This document shows, one piece after another, positions 32,038 through 40,270 of a stretch of DNA of 41,004 nucleotides; positions within the stretch are counted from its first letter, which is position 1, and every line of letters starts with the position of its first letter. The notes beneath the pieces were generated by a model. That model saw only the letters and a list, made by a program, of their open reading frames with translations. It did not search any database and had not been told where the DNA came from. Origin of the DNA: CAVWDI01 sp046259385 (GTDB taxonomy: Bacteria; Chloroflexota; Anaerolineae; Anaerolineales; UBA4823); contig JBJYWI010000167.1 in assembly GCA_046259385.1 (NCBI GenBank), positions 1 through 41,004 of the forward strand, in the 5' to 3' direction. Made by a program: the position numbers and the translations under genes.

Positions 32038-33123
32038 TTACTCGCTGGGGACTTCATACTCCTGGTAGGCTTTGACACCTTTCTCAAGCTCCCAGCCAAG
32101 CAGGTTCTCGGGGGTGTCAATATCGACCATTGTGGCAGGGGTGATCACCAGCTTGGGAACAGTGCCGCCCTGCAGCACGGTGGTGACAACCTTCAACAGC
32201 ACACCCGACTCGTAAGTGGGTGAGTTCGAGTTTGTTGCGATCGCTTTCCCTTCCATCACGCCTTCAAAATCCTCCGGGCGCCCGTTGTGTGTGATGATCT
32301 TGATCGGGTCGTTCAGCAGCCCGGCATCCTCCAGAGCGCGCAGCACGCCCAGGTAGATATCGGCGTTCATTGCGTAGACCATATCGAACTCGCCGTTGTA
32401 ATTGGTCAGCCAGTCGCTCATAATGTTCTGGGCTTTCTCGGCGTTCCAGTCCGCAGGGGCTTTCTGGACGATCTCATTGTTGGGTCCCAGGTTTGCCTCA
32501 AAGCCCTCCTCAAAGAGTTCGACAATACCCTGTCCGAGGGTGCCTTCCACAATTGCGACCTTCGCATCCGGGTAGTTCTCGGCGATGTAGTTGCCGATCA
32601 TTCCGCCCATAACTACAAAGTCTCCCTTGACCGTGGAAGTTACCTCTCCAGGGCCTTCAGCAGCGGTGGAACCGACCACGAAGAACGGAATGCCGGCTTC
32701 GTTTGCAAGCTGGGCGCCGCGCTGGGCTGTCTCTGCGGCAATCGTGAAGTCGATGATGGCATCGAAATCCTGGGCGATGAAGTCTTCGATATGAGCCAGC
32801 TCTTTCTCCGGTTGGCCTTCCGAAATAACGAAGGTCATCTCAACTCCAAAATCCTCGTTCTCATTAATGTAATCCTCGACCAGTGCGGCTGCGTCAGCCT
32901 GCATCTGGTAGTATGCATCAGGCGAGGTCTGGATGTAGCCGATCCGGTAGACCGGCTTTTCCTCCACCGGTTCCTCTTCCATGGGTTCCTCGGCGGCTGG
33001 CTCTTCAGCTGCCGGTTCCTCAGCAGCGGGCTCCTCAGCCGGGGCTGCCGGCTGGCAGGCAGCCAGCACAAAAATGAGCACAAAAGCCAGTACGAGCAGT
33101 GAAAGATTCTTATATTTCTTCAT
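32038..33123 (-). CDS. ABC sugar-type binding lipoprotein
   Basis: A 361-aa lipoprotein; lipobox VLAAC places Cys23. A repetitive AAEEP linker (four repeats, about 29-55) leads to a single type I periplasmic-binding domain: YRIGYIQTSPDAYYQMQADAA, DAIIDFTIAAETAQRGAQLANEAGIPFFVV, VAIVEGTLGQGIVE, then DMVYAMNADIYLGVLRALEDAG. The C-terminus DTPENLLGWELE is not typical of ribose-binding proteins, so the ligand may not be a simple pentose. Last gene of the unit; 96 bases after the permease. The following terminator closes the operon. Confidence 0.93.
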   Translation of the reverse strand: MKKYKNLSLLVLAFVLIFVLAACQPAAPAEEPAAEEPAAEEPAAEEPMEEEPVEEKPVYRIGYIQTSPDAYYQMQADAAALVEDYINENEDFGVEMTFVISEGQPEKELAHIEDFIAQDFDAIIDFTIAAETAQRGAQLANEAGIPFFVVGSTAAEGPGEVTSTVKGDFVVMGGMIGNYIAENYPDAKVAIVEGTLGQGIVELFEEGFEANLGPNNEIVQKAPADWNAEKAQNIMSDWLTNYNGEFDMVYAMNADIYLGVLRALEDAGLLNDPIKIITHNGRPEDFEGVMEGKAIATNSNSPTYESGVLLKVVTTVLQGGTVPKLVITPATMVDIDTPENLLGWELEKGVKAYQEYEVPSE

Positions 33124-33219
33124 TTTTATCTCCTGATTCTCCTTGTTTTGATTATTGTTTGGAAAGGATGTTTTTGTTTATTTTTTCCTCAGAGACCTCC
33201 TTTTCTTCTTATTTATTGG

Positions 33220-34209
33220 CTAGCTTGATGAACCTGATTTTCTGATCGCGCCGATATTGCTGAGTGTGACTGCAATGATGATAATGCTACCGAGCATGAC
33301 GTACTGGTAAAAAGAGGGCACCCGCATAATGTTCAGGGAATTACGGATCAGTCCGAGCAGGATGACACCCAGGAATACTCCCGGGATGGTGCCTTTCCCT
33401 CCACCGAGGGCGACACCGCCGATCACCGCCGCGGCGATCGATTCGAGCGGGTATGAGACTCCCATTGCGGGCTGGGACTGCCCGATTCTGGAGATAACGA
33501 TCAAAGAAGTGAATCCAGACAGCAGTCCGCTCACTGAATAGGCAAAGATTTTATTCAGGTCGATATTGATGCCTGAGAGGAAGGCTGCCTCCGGGTTGCC
33601 GCCGATCGCGTACAGCTTTCGCCCGTACTTGGCAAATCGCATTACAAAATAGACAATTACCGTGATAATCACAAAGTAGACCACCGGGTAGGGCACGATG
33701 CCAGCCACCTTCCCGGTTCCAAACCAGCCGAACTTGCCCTGCAGGTAGATGTTGTTCCCATCCGAGACGATCAGCGCAAGCCCCTGGTAAACGGTCATCA
33801 AGCCCAGTGTTGCGATAAACGAATCGATCCTGGTTTTGGTAACGATTATGCCGTTGAAGATCCCGGCTGCAAGCCCGACCAGGCATGCCAGCAGGATAAC
33901 CAAACCGTCACTCAAACCCCAGCGCGCTGTTGCGATCGCGGCGACCCCCGCTGCGGAAGCAAGGACATTCCCCACAGTCAGGTCGATACAACCAGCGATC
34001 ATCGCCATTGCGACGCCCATGGTCACAATCCCCAGCGTGGATTGCTGGTTGAGGACGTTGAAGATATTCCTCTGTGTCAGGAAGTTCGGATCAAGAAAAG
34101 TCATGATGATCGCGGCAATGATAAGAATGCCCAGCAGGTAATATACCGAGCGGTTGCTCTTATTCACCCACTTGGTAACTCTCTCATTCCTGTTGTTATC
34201 ATCGCTCAT
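33220..34209 (-). CDS. ABC sugar-type permease (RbsC family)
   Basis: A 329-aa permease of the BPD_transp_2 family with about ten helices: MGVAMAMIAGCIDLTVGNVLA, FNGIIVTKTRIDSFIATLGLM, KYGRKLYAIGGNPEAAFLSGI, then VIGGVALGGGKGTIPGVFLGVILL. It pairs with the double-domain ATPase: its ATG overlaps that gene's stop by four bases (34206-34209), typical of translational coupling. The N-terminus is hydrophilic and basic for ~22 residues. Confidence 0.95.
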   Translation of the reverse strand: MSDDNNRNERVTKWVNKSNRSVYYLLGILIIAAIIMTFLDPNFLTQRNIFNVLNQQSTLGIVTMGVAMAMIAGCIDLTVGNVLASAAGVAAIATARWGLSDGLVILLACLVGLAAGIFNGIIVTKTRIDSFIATLGLMTVYQGLALIVSDGNNIYLQGKFGWFGTGKVAGIVPYPVVYFVIITVIVYFVMRFAKYGRKLYAIGGNPEAAFLSGINIDLNKIFAYSVSGLLSGFTSLIVISRIGQSQPAMGVSYPLESIAAAVIGGVALGGGKGTIPGVFLGVILLGLIRNSLNIMRVPSFYQYVMLGSIIIIAVTLSNIGAIRKSGSSS

Positions 34210-35744
34210 AAAACGCCTCCAATGGAGTAGGTCAGAACTTTCTCCTCGCTGAGTTCCTGCCGGCCGATTTCCCCGACCACCTCACCCTGTCTCATCACAA
34301 CCACCCGGTCACACATTGCGATTAATTCTGGCATGTCGGATGAAACCATCAGGATATATTTACCCTCTTTCGCCAGCTGAACCATCAATTTATATATTTC
34401 CTCCTTGGAGCCAATGTCAATACCGCGGGTTGGTTCGTCAAATATAATGACATTCGAATTCGCGTATAGCCATTTCGCTAGGACAACCTTTTGCTGGTTA
34501 CCGCCGGATAAAAACCTGACCTCCTGGTAAATGCTGGGGGTCTTGATGTCGATAGCTTCGATGTAATGTTCAACATTCTGGGTCTCGGCGCGTTCGTTGA
34601 TAAAACGGCCGCTCGAGTTCGCCATATTCACTACAGAGATATTCCACTTCACATTGTGTTCGAGGATCACGCCGGTTTTCTGGCGGTCTTCCGTAAGCAG
34701 AGATAAACCAGCCTGGATTGCCTGTCCGGGGTGGTCGATCTGTATTTCACTGCCCTCAATAACAACGGTTCCGCTCTGTTTTTGATCGGCGCCGAAAAAC
34801 AGCCTGACCAGGTCGGTTCGACCAGAACCAACCATACCGGCTAAGCCTACGATTTCTCCTTTGTGGATGTCAAATGATACATCCCGGATATCTCCGCCGG
34901 AAAAGTTCTTGAACGAGACTTTTTTAGAGTAATCCACATCCACCATTTCACGGGTGTAGAACATGCTCAGGTCTCGCCCGACCATCTCGCTGATAATCTT
35001 CTCTTCGGATACTTCATCTTTTAGGTGGGTAGCGATTTTATTCCCGTCACGCAGGATGGTGATGCGGTCATTGATGCTGAAGACCTCTTCAAGGTGGTGG
35101 GAGATATAGATAACCCCGATGCCTTTAACCGCTACTTCCTTGACCAGGTTAAGCAGGTGGGAAATTTCGCTTGAACTGTAGGAAGCGGTTGGTTCGTCCA
35201 GAATGAAAATTTTTGCTTCCATCGCCATGGCTTTAGCTATCTGGACGGATTGTTTCTGGGGGATGTTTAGATCGATTATCAGTGCGTCCACATCCAGGTC
35301 AATCTTGAGATTTCCCAGCAGGGCGCGCGATTTCTCTTTCAGTTTATTGTAGTCGAGCAAACCGAAGCGGTTAACTGGGTACTGTCCCATGAAAATATTT
35401 TCCGCTACTGTCAGGTCAGGTGCAAGTGAGATTTCCTGGTAGATGGTCTGGATGCCGAGCTGGTGGGCGAGGGAAGGGGTAAGAAAAGAATATTCCCGCC
35501 CGCCGATAATAATCGTGCCTTCATCGGGTCTCAGGGCGCCGGACAGCATTTTGATAAAAGTCGACTTGCCGGCGCCGTTCTCACCGACTACGCAGTGGAT
35601 CTCGCCGGCATACAGCTCGAAATCGACTTTATTAAACGCTTTTACACCAGGAAAGCTCTTGCTGCAGTTCCTGACCTCCAGGAGAATTTCTGGTTCAGCT
35701 CCTTTCAGGTCCTGTATACCTGGCTTTGTATCGCTTGATAACAT
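34206..35744 (-). CDS. ABC sugar-type ATPase with two nucleotide-binding domains (RbsA/MglA type)
   Basis: A 512-aa double ATPase. First domain: Walker A GENGAGKS (54-61), Walker B ILDEP (181-185). Its signature region reads LNIPQKQ (159-165) instead of LSGGQ or the LSIGxQQ of RbsA, so it is degenerate. Second domain: a non-canonical Walker A GMVGSGRT (303-310), as usual for this family, signature LSGGNQQ (412-418) and Walker B IFDEP (434-438). Such asymmetry is common in ribose-type importers. No strong ribosome site was seen before ATG 35744; the gene lies 90 bases after the epimerase gene. Confidence 0.93.
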   Translation of the reverse strand: MLSSDTKPGIQDLKGAEPEILLEVRNCSKSFPGVKAFNKVDFELYAGEIHCVVGENGAGKSTFIKMLSGALRPDEGTIIIGGREYSFLTPSLAHQLGIQTIYQEISLAPDLTVAENIFMGQYPVNRFGLLDYNKLKEKSRALLGNLKIDLDVDALIIDLNIPQKQSVQIAKAMAMEAKIFILDEPTASYSSSEISHLLNLVKEVAVKGIGVIYISHHLEEVFSINDRITILRDGNKIATHLKDEVSEEKIISEMVGRDLSMFYTREMVDVDYSKKVSFKNFSGGDIRDVSFDIHKGEIVGLAGMVGSGRTDLVRLFFGADQKQSGTVVIEGSEIQIDHPGQAIQAGLSLLTEDRQKTGVILEHNVKWNISVVNMANSSGRFINERAETQNVEHYIEAIDIKTPSIYQEVRFLSGGNQQKVVLAKWLYANSNVIIFDEPTRGIDIGSKEEIYKLMVQLAKEGKYILMVSSDMPELIAMCDRVVVMRQGEVVGEIGRQELSEEKVLTYSIGGVL

Positions 35745-35834
35745 AACGTTGCTGTCTGCTCAATACTACATGTTATATTCTAACTGCAGATTATCCGGCG
35801 TTGATTATATTAACAGGGAAGTCCTGCCGGGCAA

Positions 35835-36839
35835 TTACTGGTAATCGATGTGCTCCGGTTTATTTCCGGTATAACAGTCCAGTTTCTTCAGGATGCCCCG
35901 GAAGTAATTGCGGGCATCTACATAACGCTCATCAATAACATCCAGAGTTCCAAGCTGGTGCCCTTTCATGATAATCGGGGAGCATTGTTCGTGGGAGAAC
36001 AATCCATCGTAGCCGATTTCCTTGCAGGTCTTTATGAAAAGCTCCCAAGGCAGCGGGTCGATCGCGCAGCCGGGGGTGACTTCCTCCCAGCCGTACGGAG
36101 CGCCGCCGACGGTCGTGAAGCTTGCTAGGGAGATGGTGTGTGAATAAACCATCAGGTCACCGATTTTGCGCACAGTCTCGACAACGTCATCAGGCTCGTA
36201 GGATTCAAACAACGGCAGGTCGAGCCCGACCTTCAGGCTGTCGACGCCAACTTCCTCAAGCATATGCAGGGTGTCGTCGTTGTTGCCGGTAATTTCAGGG
36301 TGAGTTTGCAGAGCTAAGGTTACGCCTTTGTCCTGGGCGTATAGGGCGACCTCAGTCAGCGCTTCGCGCACCTGGTGCCAGGCATCCAGAAAATCCTCGC
36401 CTCTCGAGACCCGCCGTGAGCGGGCTTCAAAGGCAGGCAGACCGTAACCGTCATCTCCGTATGGATTTCGGAAATATCCCCACAGGGAAGCCATCACCCG
36501 CACTACCGGGCTGCCCAGGTCAACCGCCAGGTCGATGCACTCGCGTGTGTACATGATCTCCTTCTCGCGCGGGAACACCAGCACGTGGTTGCCCTCGACA
36601 AAGTTATTGCAGCATACGATGCCTCCGACCTCCAGGTCCAGTTCCTGGTAAAGGTCAAGCAGACGTTTGCGCCGGTCTGCATCCAGATCCATCGGGAAGC
36701 CGAGCGGTCGGTGGGCGAAAATGCAGGCTGCGTCATAACCGAACTTGGCTGCCCGCCGGATGGAATCTTCCAGTGACAACTCTTCACCCTTCTGGGTGAA
36801 ATATCCTCCGTAACCAATAACATCAAGACTTAATTTCAT
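35835..36839 (-). CDS. sugar-phosphate isomerase/epimerase-like TIM barrel
   Basis: A 334-aa protein of the xylose-isomerase-like TIM barrel / AP endonuclease 2 fold, the family with IolE, UlaE and tagatose epimerases. Typical pieces: MKLSLDVIGYGGYF, DSIRRAAKFGYDAACIFAH, a variable loop with CNN, VRVMASLWGYF, ALYAQDKGVTLALQTHPE (strand with acidic metal ligand), VGLDLPLFESYE, and YDGLFSHEQCSP near the end. Metal ligands are likely Glu/Asp/His in these strands; an exact assignment is not possible by eye. First gene of the leftward import unit, behind a near-consensus promoter. Its job is probably isomerisation or epimerisation of the imported compound. Confidence 0.85.
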   Translation of the reverse strand: MKLSLDVIGYGGYFTQKGEELSLEDSIRRAAKFGYDAACIFAHRPLGFPMDLDADRRKRLLDLYQELDLEVGGIVCCNNFVEGNHVLVFPREKEIMYTRECIDLAVDLGSPVVRVMASLWGYFRNPYGDDGYGLPAFEARSRRVSRGEDFLDAWHQVREALTEVALYAQDKGVTLALQTHPEITGNNDDTLHMLEEVGVDSLKVGLDLPLFESYEPDDVVETVRKIGDLMVYSHTISLASFTTVGGAPYGWEEVTPGCAIDPLPWELFIKTCKEIGYDGLFSHEQCSPIIMKGHQLGTLDVIDERYVDARNYFRGILKKLDCYTGNKPEHIDYQ

Positions 36840-36892
36840 GATGAACTCTCCTATTGATTGTGAACTAAGCAGAAGCGTCTGAATAATTTGGT

Positions 36893-36907
36893 AAACATAC
36901 CAACATT
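36893..36907. promoter_or_regulatory. candidate GntR operator at the import-operon start
   Basis: AAACATACCAACATT spans the expected transcript start of the leftward promoter. ACATACCAA recurs at 40009-40017 before the corrinoid gene. The adjacent GntR/UTRA gene is the natural candidate regulator. Confidence 0.5.
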
Positions 36908-36912
36908 ATGAC

Positions 36913-36941
36913 ATTATATAGTATAATAAAAAGAAGGTCAA
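36913..36941 (-). promoter_or_regulatory. promoter of the epimerase-ABC operon
   Basis: On the complement: TTGACC (36936-36941), 17 bases, TATAAT (36913-36918). Expected start near 36906, about 65 bases before the gene. Confidence 0.82.
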
Positions 36942-36954
36942 TATTTACACCCGG

Positions 36955-36982
36955 TTTACAAAATTAACTTAGTTTATATTCT
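36955..36982 (+). promoter_or_regulatory. possible promoter of the GntR gene
   Basis: TTTACA (36955-36960), 16 bases, TATTCT (36977-36982). Weaker than the divergent promoter. Confidence 0.45.
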
Positions 36983-37020
36983 ACTGTAATACTCCGTGAC
37001 ACGTACAGTGTAAGGAAACC

Positions 37021-37761
37021 GTGACCATACAGCAGATAAATCGAAGAAGCAAGGTCCCATATTACCAGCAGCTTTATGAGATCCTGTATGAAAAGATTAA
37101 CTGCGGCGAATGGCAGCCCGGCGACCAGATTCCAGCGGAACCGGAATTGATTGACCGCTACCAGGTCAGCCGCAGCACAGTCCGTATAGTGCTGGATATG
37201 CTGGTGAATAAGGGTTTAATTTACCGCCAGCGGGGCAAGGGCACCTTTGTTTCCAAACCGTCGGTCGAACAAGCCCTGGTGCGGATTGTCAATTTTACAG
37301 AGGACATGCAGCAGCGCGGCATCACTCCCAGTTCAAAAGTGCTTTCATCAGAGAAGCTTGAAGCCCCCAAGGATGTCGCCGAAAAACTTGGGATACCGCT
37401 ACAGGAGGAACTGGTTCTGCTCAAACGCCTGCGCCTTGGGAACAATGAGCCGATGGGGCTGGAGGAATCGTACCTTGTCCACCGCTACTGCCCTGGAATC
37501 CTGAAGCGTCACGATTACAGCGAATATTCCCTGCGCGAATCCCTCTCACAGGATTACGGCATCCAGTGGCTGCGGGCTTCCCAGGTGATCAGGGCTGTTA
37601 ATGCCTCCTCCGAGATGTCCAGATTGCTGGATGTCCCATCCCGGTCAGCGCTGCTTTCAATTGAAAGGGTGACCTATTCGAAGGCGGATGTTCCAATCGA
37701 ATTTCTGCGAATTTTTTATCGCGGCGACCGTTATTCCCTCTATAACGAACTCCAGGAATAG
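37021..37761 (+). CDS. GntR-family regulator with UTRA effector domain (HutC type)
   Basis: A 246-aa repressor-type regulator. The N-terminal winged helix (about 10-75) has VPYYQQLYEILYEKINCGEW, PGDQIPAEPELIDRYQVSRS and TVRIVLDMLVNKGLI, ending in RQRGKGTFV. The C-terminal UTRA domain (about 95-240) has LKRLRLGNNEPMGLEESYLV and VTYSKADVPIEFLRIFYRGDRYSLY, a ligand-binding fold used by HutC-type proteins for sugar phosphates, histidine derivatives and similar molecules. GTG 37021 has AAGGA five bases upstream. It is divergent from the import operon and convergent with the methyltransferase gene, so it probably controls both. Confidence 0.93.
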   Translation: MTIQQINRRSKVPYYQQLYEILYEKINCGEWQPGDQIPAEPELIDRYQVSRSTVRIVLDMLVNKGLIYRQRGKGTFVSKPSVEQALVRIVNFTEDMQQRGITPSSKVLSSEKLEAPKDVAEKLGIPLQEELVLLKRLRLGNNEPMGLEESYLVHRYCPGILKRHDYSEYSLRESLSQDYGIQWLRASQVIRAVNASSEMSRLLDVPSRSALLSIERVTYSKADVPIEFLRIFYRGDRYSLYNELQE

Positions 37762-37792
37762 CTAGAAACCCAGAAAGCAGGTTTATAGGTAG

Positions 37793-39223
37793 TTACCAGG
37801 TCAGGTTAACCCACAAAAACCCGTATCCCAGGCTGTCTACGCTCTCCCAAACCTCCCGGGCAAGCTCCTCGCGCTCTACGATCGGTGCGAATTCAGTCTT
37901 TTTCTGCTCCCAGGGAATACAAACCCCCGGCGCCCGCTTCTGCTCTTTGAACCGGTAAGCCGGCGCTTCCGGTCTATCGGGGGTGGTTTTTAATTCTTCC
38001 AGACTGGGGCTTGAAACGCTTCCCTGGCTGTAAACGCCGTAGTCGCGGGTAAATTCGATCATGGCTTCTACGTTTTCAACCTTGGCGTCGTTCATGATTA
38101 GCGCGCCGGCGTCCATAATGTATCCGCCGTCTTGGGCTACCTCATCGATAATCTTCTTGCAGGTCGCCCGGACCTCGTCCGGAGTGCCGTTGGACAGGAG
38201 CATATTCGGTACACCCCCGCTGATGCAGAACTTGTCTCCCAGGATGCGGTGTGCTTTAAATATATCGGTCTTGTCGCTGTGGAAGATGATGCTCTTTTCT
38301 GGAAGGGTTGCAAAAGCCTCCAGGTGGTGATCCCAGTTGCCCTCTGCATAGAGGATAATCTGGGCGCCTTTTGACCACAGGGTTTCAATGATCGGCTTTA
38401 GGGTCGGAAAATATATCTCGTCAAAATCGCGCTTGGAGATGTAAGGAACACATCCACGGTGCATCCAGATTATGGATGGGATGTCACCGTTCGTGTCTGC
38501 GCCCCCGACGACCAGGTTGCTCAGGTGGGGGATCAACGCTTCGCAGGCTTCGATTACTTTATCACGCCGTTGATTCAGATCGAAGCATAAATTGATGTAA
38601 CCGCGCAGTTTATCTCCGAGGATGTCCAGCGGCGCTTTGAGCACTGAACCGACTGCTGGCACAACTCCGGCTTCAACCAGTTCTACATGCTTGGCGCCCC
38701 AGGTATTAAAAAACTGGTTGTAAGCCATAATGCCGTTAACGAAAGCCATGTTATGGTCAAAGGTCACCGGCGCCCCTTCCGGCTGCATGCAGGTCGTAAA
38801 GCGAGCCAGCCATTTGTTCGCCAGGAAGGCGGTCGGGTCATCAATCAACTCGTCATATTCGTCCGCTTTCAGGAATGCGCCCGCTTCGGAAGAAGGTTCT
38901 GCCCACTGGTTTACCGAGTCGACCGGGATACCAAATCCGGGGAATGTGATTCCTTCCCAGCTCAAGGCTTTTTGCATTCCGAACCAGTTGACGACCGAAT
39001 TAGTCTGGATGGCGTCTATACCGGTTTTCACAGCGAATTCGCGGTTGATATCAAACTGCAGTTCATGCTTAAGCGCGACTTCATAATTGTCGTAACCGCA
39101 GTATTTCGCCGAGAATTCTTCCGCAAATATGCGCAGTGGTACCCGGTCGGGTTTTCCATTGTAATTGGCGGTGACGTAGCGGTTCAATCTCTCCTGGTAT
39201 AAGGATTGGGCGTCTTCAGCCAT
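37793..39223 (-). CDS. UroD-family corrinoid-dependent methyltransferase
   Basis: A 476-aa protein of the uroporphyrinogen-decarboxylase superfamily, in the branch that acts as methyltransferases with corrinoid proteins rather than in haem synthesis. Typical pieces: the N-terminal NGKPDRVPLRIFAEEF, VTFDHNMAFVNGIMAYN, PSIIWMHRGCVPYISK, and the zinc-region counterpart LYAEGNWDHHLEAFATLP, then FCISGGVPNMLLSNGTPDEV and GGYIMDAGALI. The HxC motif of MtaA/MtbA is not seen; here the region reads YAEGNW. It follows the corrinoid gene by 92 bases in the same direction, with GGAGGT before ATG. Likely role: transfer of a methyl group from an imported substrate to, or from, the corrinoid protein. Confidence 0.87.
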   Translation of the reverse strand: MAEDAQSLYQERLNRYVTANYNGKPDRVPLRIFAEEFSAKYCGYDNYEVALKHELQFDINREFAVKTGIDAIQTNSVVNWFGMQKALSWEGITFPGFGIPVDSVNQWAEPSSEAGAFLKADEYDELIDDPTAFLANKWLARFTTCMQPEGAPVTFDHNMAFVNGIMAYNQFFNTWGAKHVELVEAGVVPAVGSVLKAPLDILGDKLRGYINLCFDLNQRRDKVIEACEALIPHLSNLVVGGADTNGDIPSIIWMHRGCVPYISKRDFDEIYFPTLKPIIETLWSKGAQIILYAEGNWDHHLEAFATLPEKSIIFHSDKTDIFKAHRILGDKFCISGGVPNMLLSNGTPDEVRATCKKIIDEVAQDGGYIMDAGALIMNDAKVENVEAMIEFTRDYGVYSQGSVSSPSLEELKTTPDRPEAPAYRFKEQKRAPGVCIPWEQKKTEFAPIVEREELAREVWESVDSLGYGFLWVNLTW

Positions 39224-39315
39224 AGGGACCTCCGTAAGCTTCGTGTTATAAGCGAAATCAATTCATCCAGATGTTATTGAGTAAAAGGAACGTGTTCTTT
39301 ATTAATTGTTTCCGG

Positions 39316-39966
39316 TTAGTCAAGACCAAGCAATCCCCTGGCGACTTCGACTGCCTGGATTGCGTCCTCACCAAACCCATCCGCGCCGATCTCTTCCACC
39401 CAGGTGCCATCCACCGGCGCTCCTCCGACGATTACCCTGACTTTGCCGCGCAGACCCGCTTCATCCAACGCTTCAACCACTTTGCGCTGCTGTATCATGG
39501 TGGTCGTCAGAAGGGCGCTTACCGCGACGATATCCGCGTTGACCTGGCGGGCTTTTTCAACGATCTGGCTTGCGGGCACGTTGATTCCCAGATCGTGCAC
39601 CTCAAACCCGTATGCGGACATGATGGAACCGACCAGGTTTTTACCGATGTCATGGATATCGCCCTCCACAGTCGCCAGCACAACCACACCAATTTTTTTG
39701 TGCTCTTCGTGGCGTTTAACAATTTCTGGTTCGAGAACTTCCATGGCTGATTTCATCGCTGCTCCTGAAATGACAAGTTCAGGGATGAAGGCGGTTCCGT
39801 TGCTGAAATTTTCGCCGACCTGCCTGACCCCGACTGCATAACCCCTGTTGATCGCCTCAAGCGGATCGAGACCCGCCTCTACCGCCCGGGTTGCCAGTCT
39901 GGCAGCTAGATCGACATTCCCGTCTATAATAGCCTGAGCCATTTGTGCGTACATTGATTCGTTCAT
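39316..39966 (-). CDS. corrinoid (B12-binding) methyltransferase protein
   Basis: A 216-aa corrinoid protein of the MtaC/MtbC/MttC type. Residues ~1-85 are the four-helix cap domain (FSNGTAFIPELVISGAAMKSAM), and ~90-216 the Rossmann B12 domain with EGDIHDIGKNLVG, where Asp103-x-His105-x-x-Gly108 is the base-off ligand motif, and SALLTTTM and VGGAPVD for the nucleotide tail. It carries methyl groups between a substrate methyltransferase and a second acceptor enzyme. GGAGGTC lies just before ATG 39966. It is first in a two-gene unit with the UroD-type methyltransferase. No activating RACo-type protein or second methyltransferase is in the window. Confidence 0.95.
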   Translation of the reverse strand: MNESMYAQMAQAIIDGNVDLAARLATRAVEAGLDPLEAINRGYAVGVRQVGENFSNGTAFIPELVISGAAMKSAMEVLEPEIVKRHEEHKKIGVVVLATVEGDIHDIGKNLVGSIMSAYGFEVHDLGINVPASQIVEKARQVNADIVAVSALLTTTMIQQRKVVEALDEAGLRGKVRVIVGGAPVDGTWVEEIGADGFGEDAIQAVEVARGLLGLD

Positions 39967-40001
39967 AAAGACCTCCGGCAGGGGAACCAGTTTATCCCAT
40001 C

Positions 40002-40020
40002 ATTATAACATACCAATGTT
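40002..40020 (-). promoter_or_regulatory. TATAAT box abutting a palindromic operator
   Basis: AACAT-ACCA-ATGTT (40007-40020) is a perfect inverted repeat, abutting a TATAAT (40002-40007 on the complement) that would be the -10 box of the corrinoid operon. The -35 box is weak. The core ACATACCAA also occurs at 36895-36903. Confidence 0.55.
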
Positions 40021-40032
40021 TAGTTCCGGATT

Positions 40033-40090
40033 TTAGCATCTTGCTAACAAATCTGTAATCCCCTCCAAGATTAGAAAAAACAGTTTCTAA
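40033..40090. promoter_or_regulatory. two further perfect inverted repeats
   Basis: TTAGCA-TCT-TGCTAA (40033-40047) and TTAGAAA-AAACAG-TTTCTAA (40071-40090) lie between the divergent corrinoid and lipoprotein genes. They may be operators of another regulator. Neither matches the ACATACCAA motif. A TATAAT for the rightward gene is at 40114-40119. Confidence 0.4.
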
Positions 40091-40238
40091 TTTAATTCCG
40101 GGTTAACCTAATATATAATGAAATTTGATAAATATAAAACCTGTTTAAGTATAAGAAGGTAATTAATAAAAGCGCGAATTTAATTTTTATCGGTAACGCA
40201 TCGATTCCAGCGGACAGCTAGGTTTTTAGTAATTAGGA

Positions 40239-40258
40239 TTGCCGCATGTAAGCGGCAA
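40239..40258 (+). promoter_or_regulatory. leader hairpin next to the ribosome-binding site
   Basis: TTGCCGC (40239-40245) pairs with GCGGCAA (40252-40258), directly followed by AGGAGGT before ATG 40271. The stem could affect ribosome access. Confidence 0.45.
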
Positions 40259-40270
40259 AGGAGGTAGAAG

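Noticed and set aside
32287..33102. 271-codon rightward frame over the binding-lipoprotein gene
   Set aside because: Mirror of the Glu/Ala/Pro linker and binding domain on the other strand; no start signals.
35745..35834. A further ACATACCAA-type operator before the double ATPase
   Set aside because: Only a loose ACATGTTATA resemblance; no match to the motif core.
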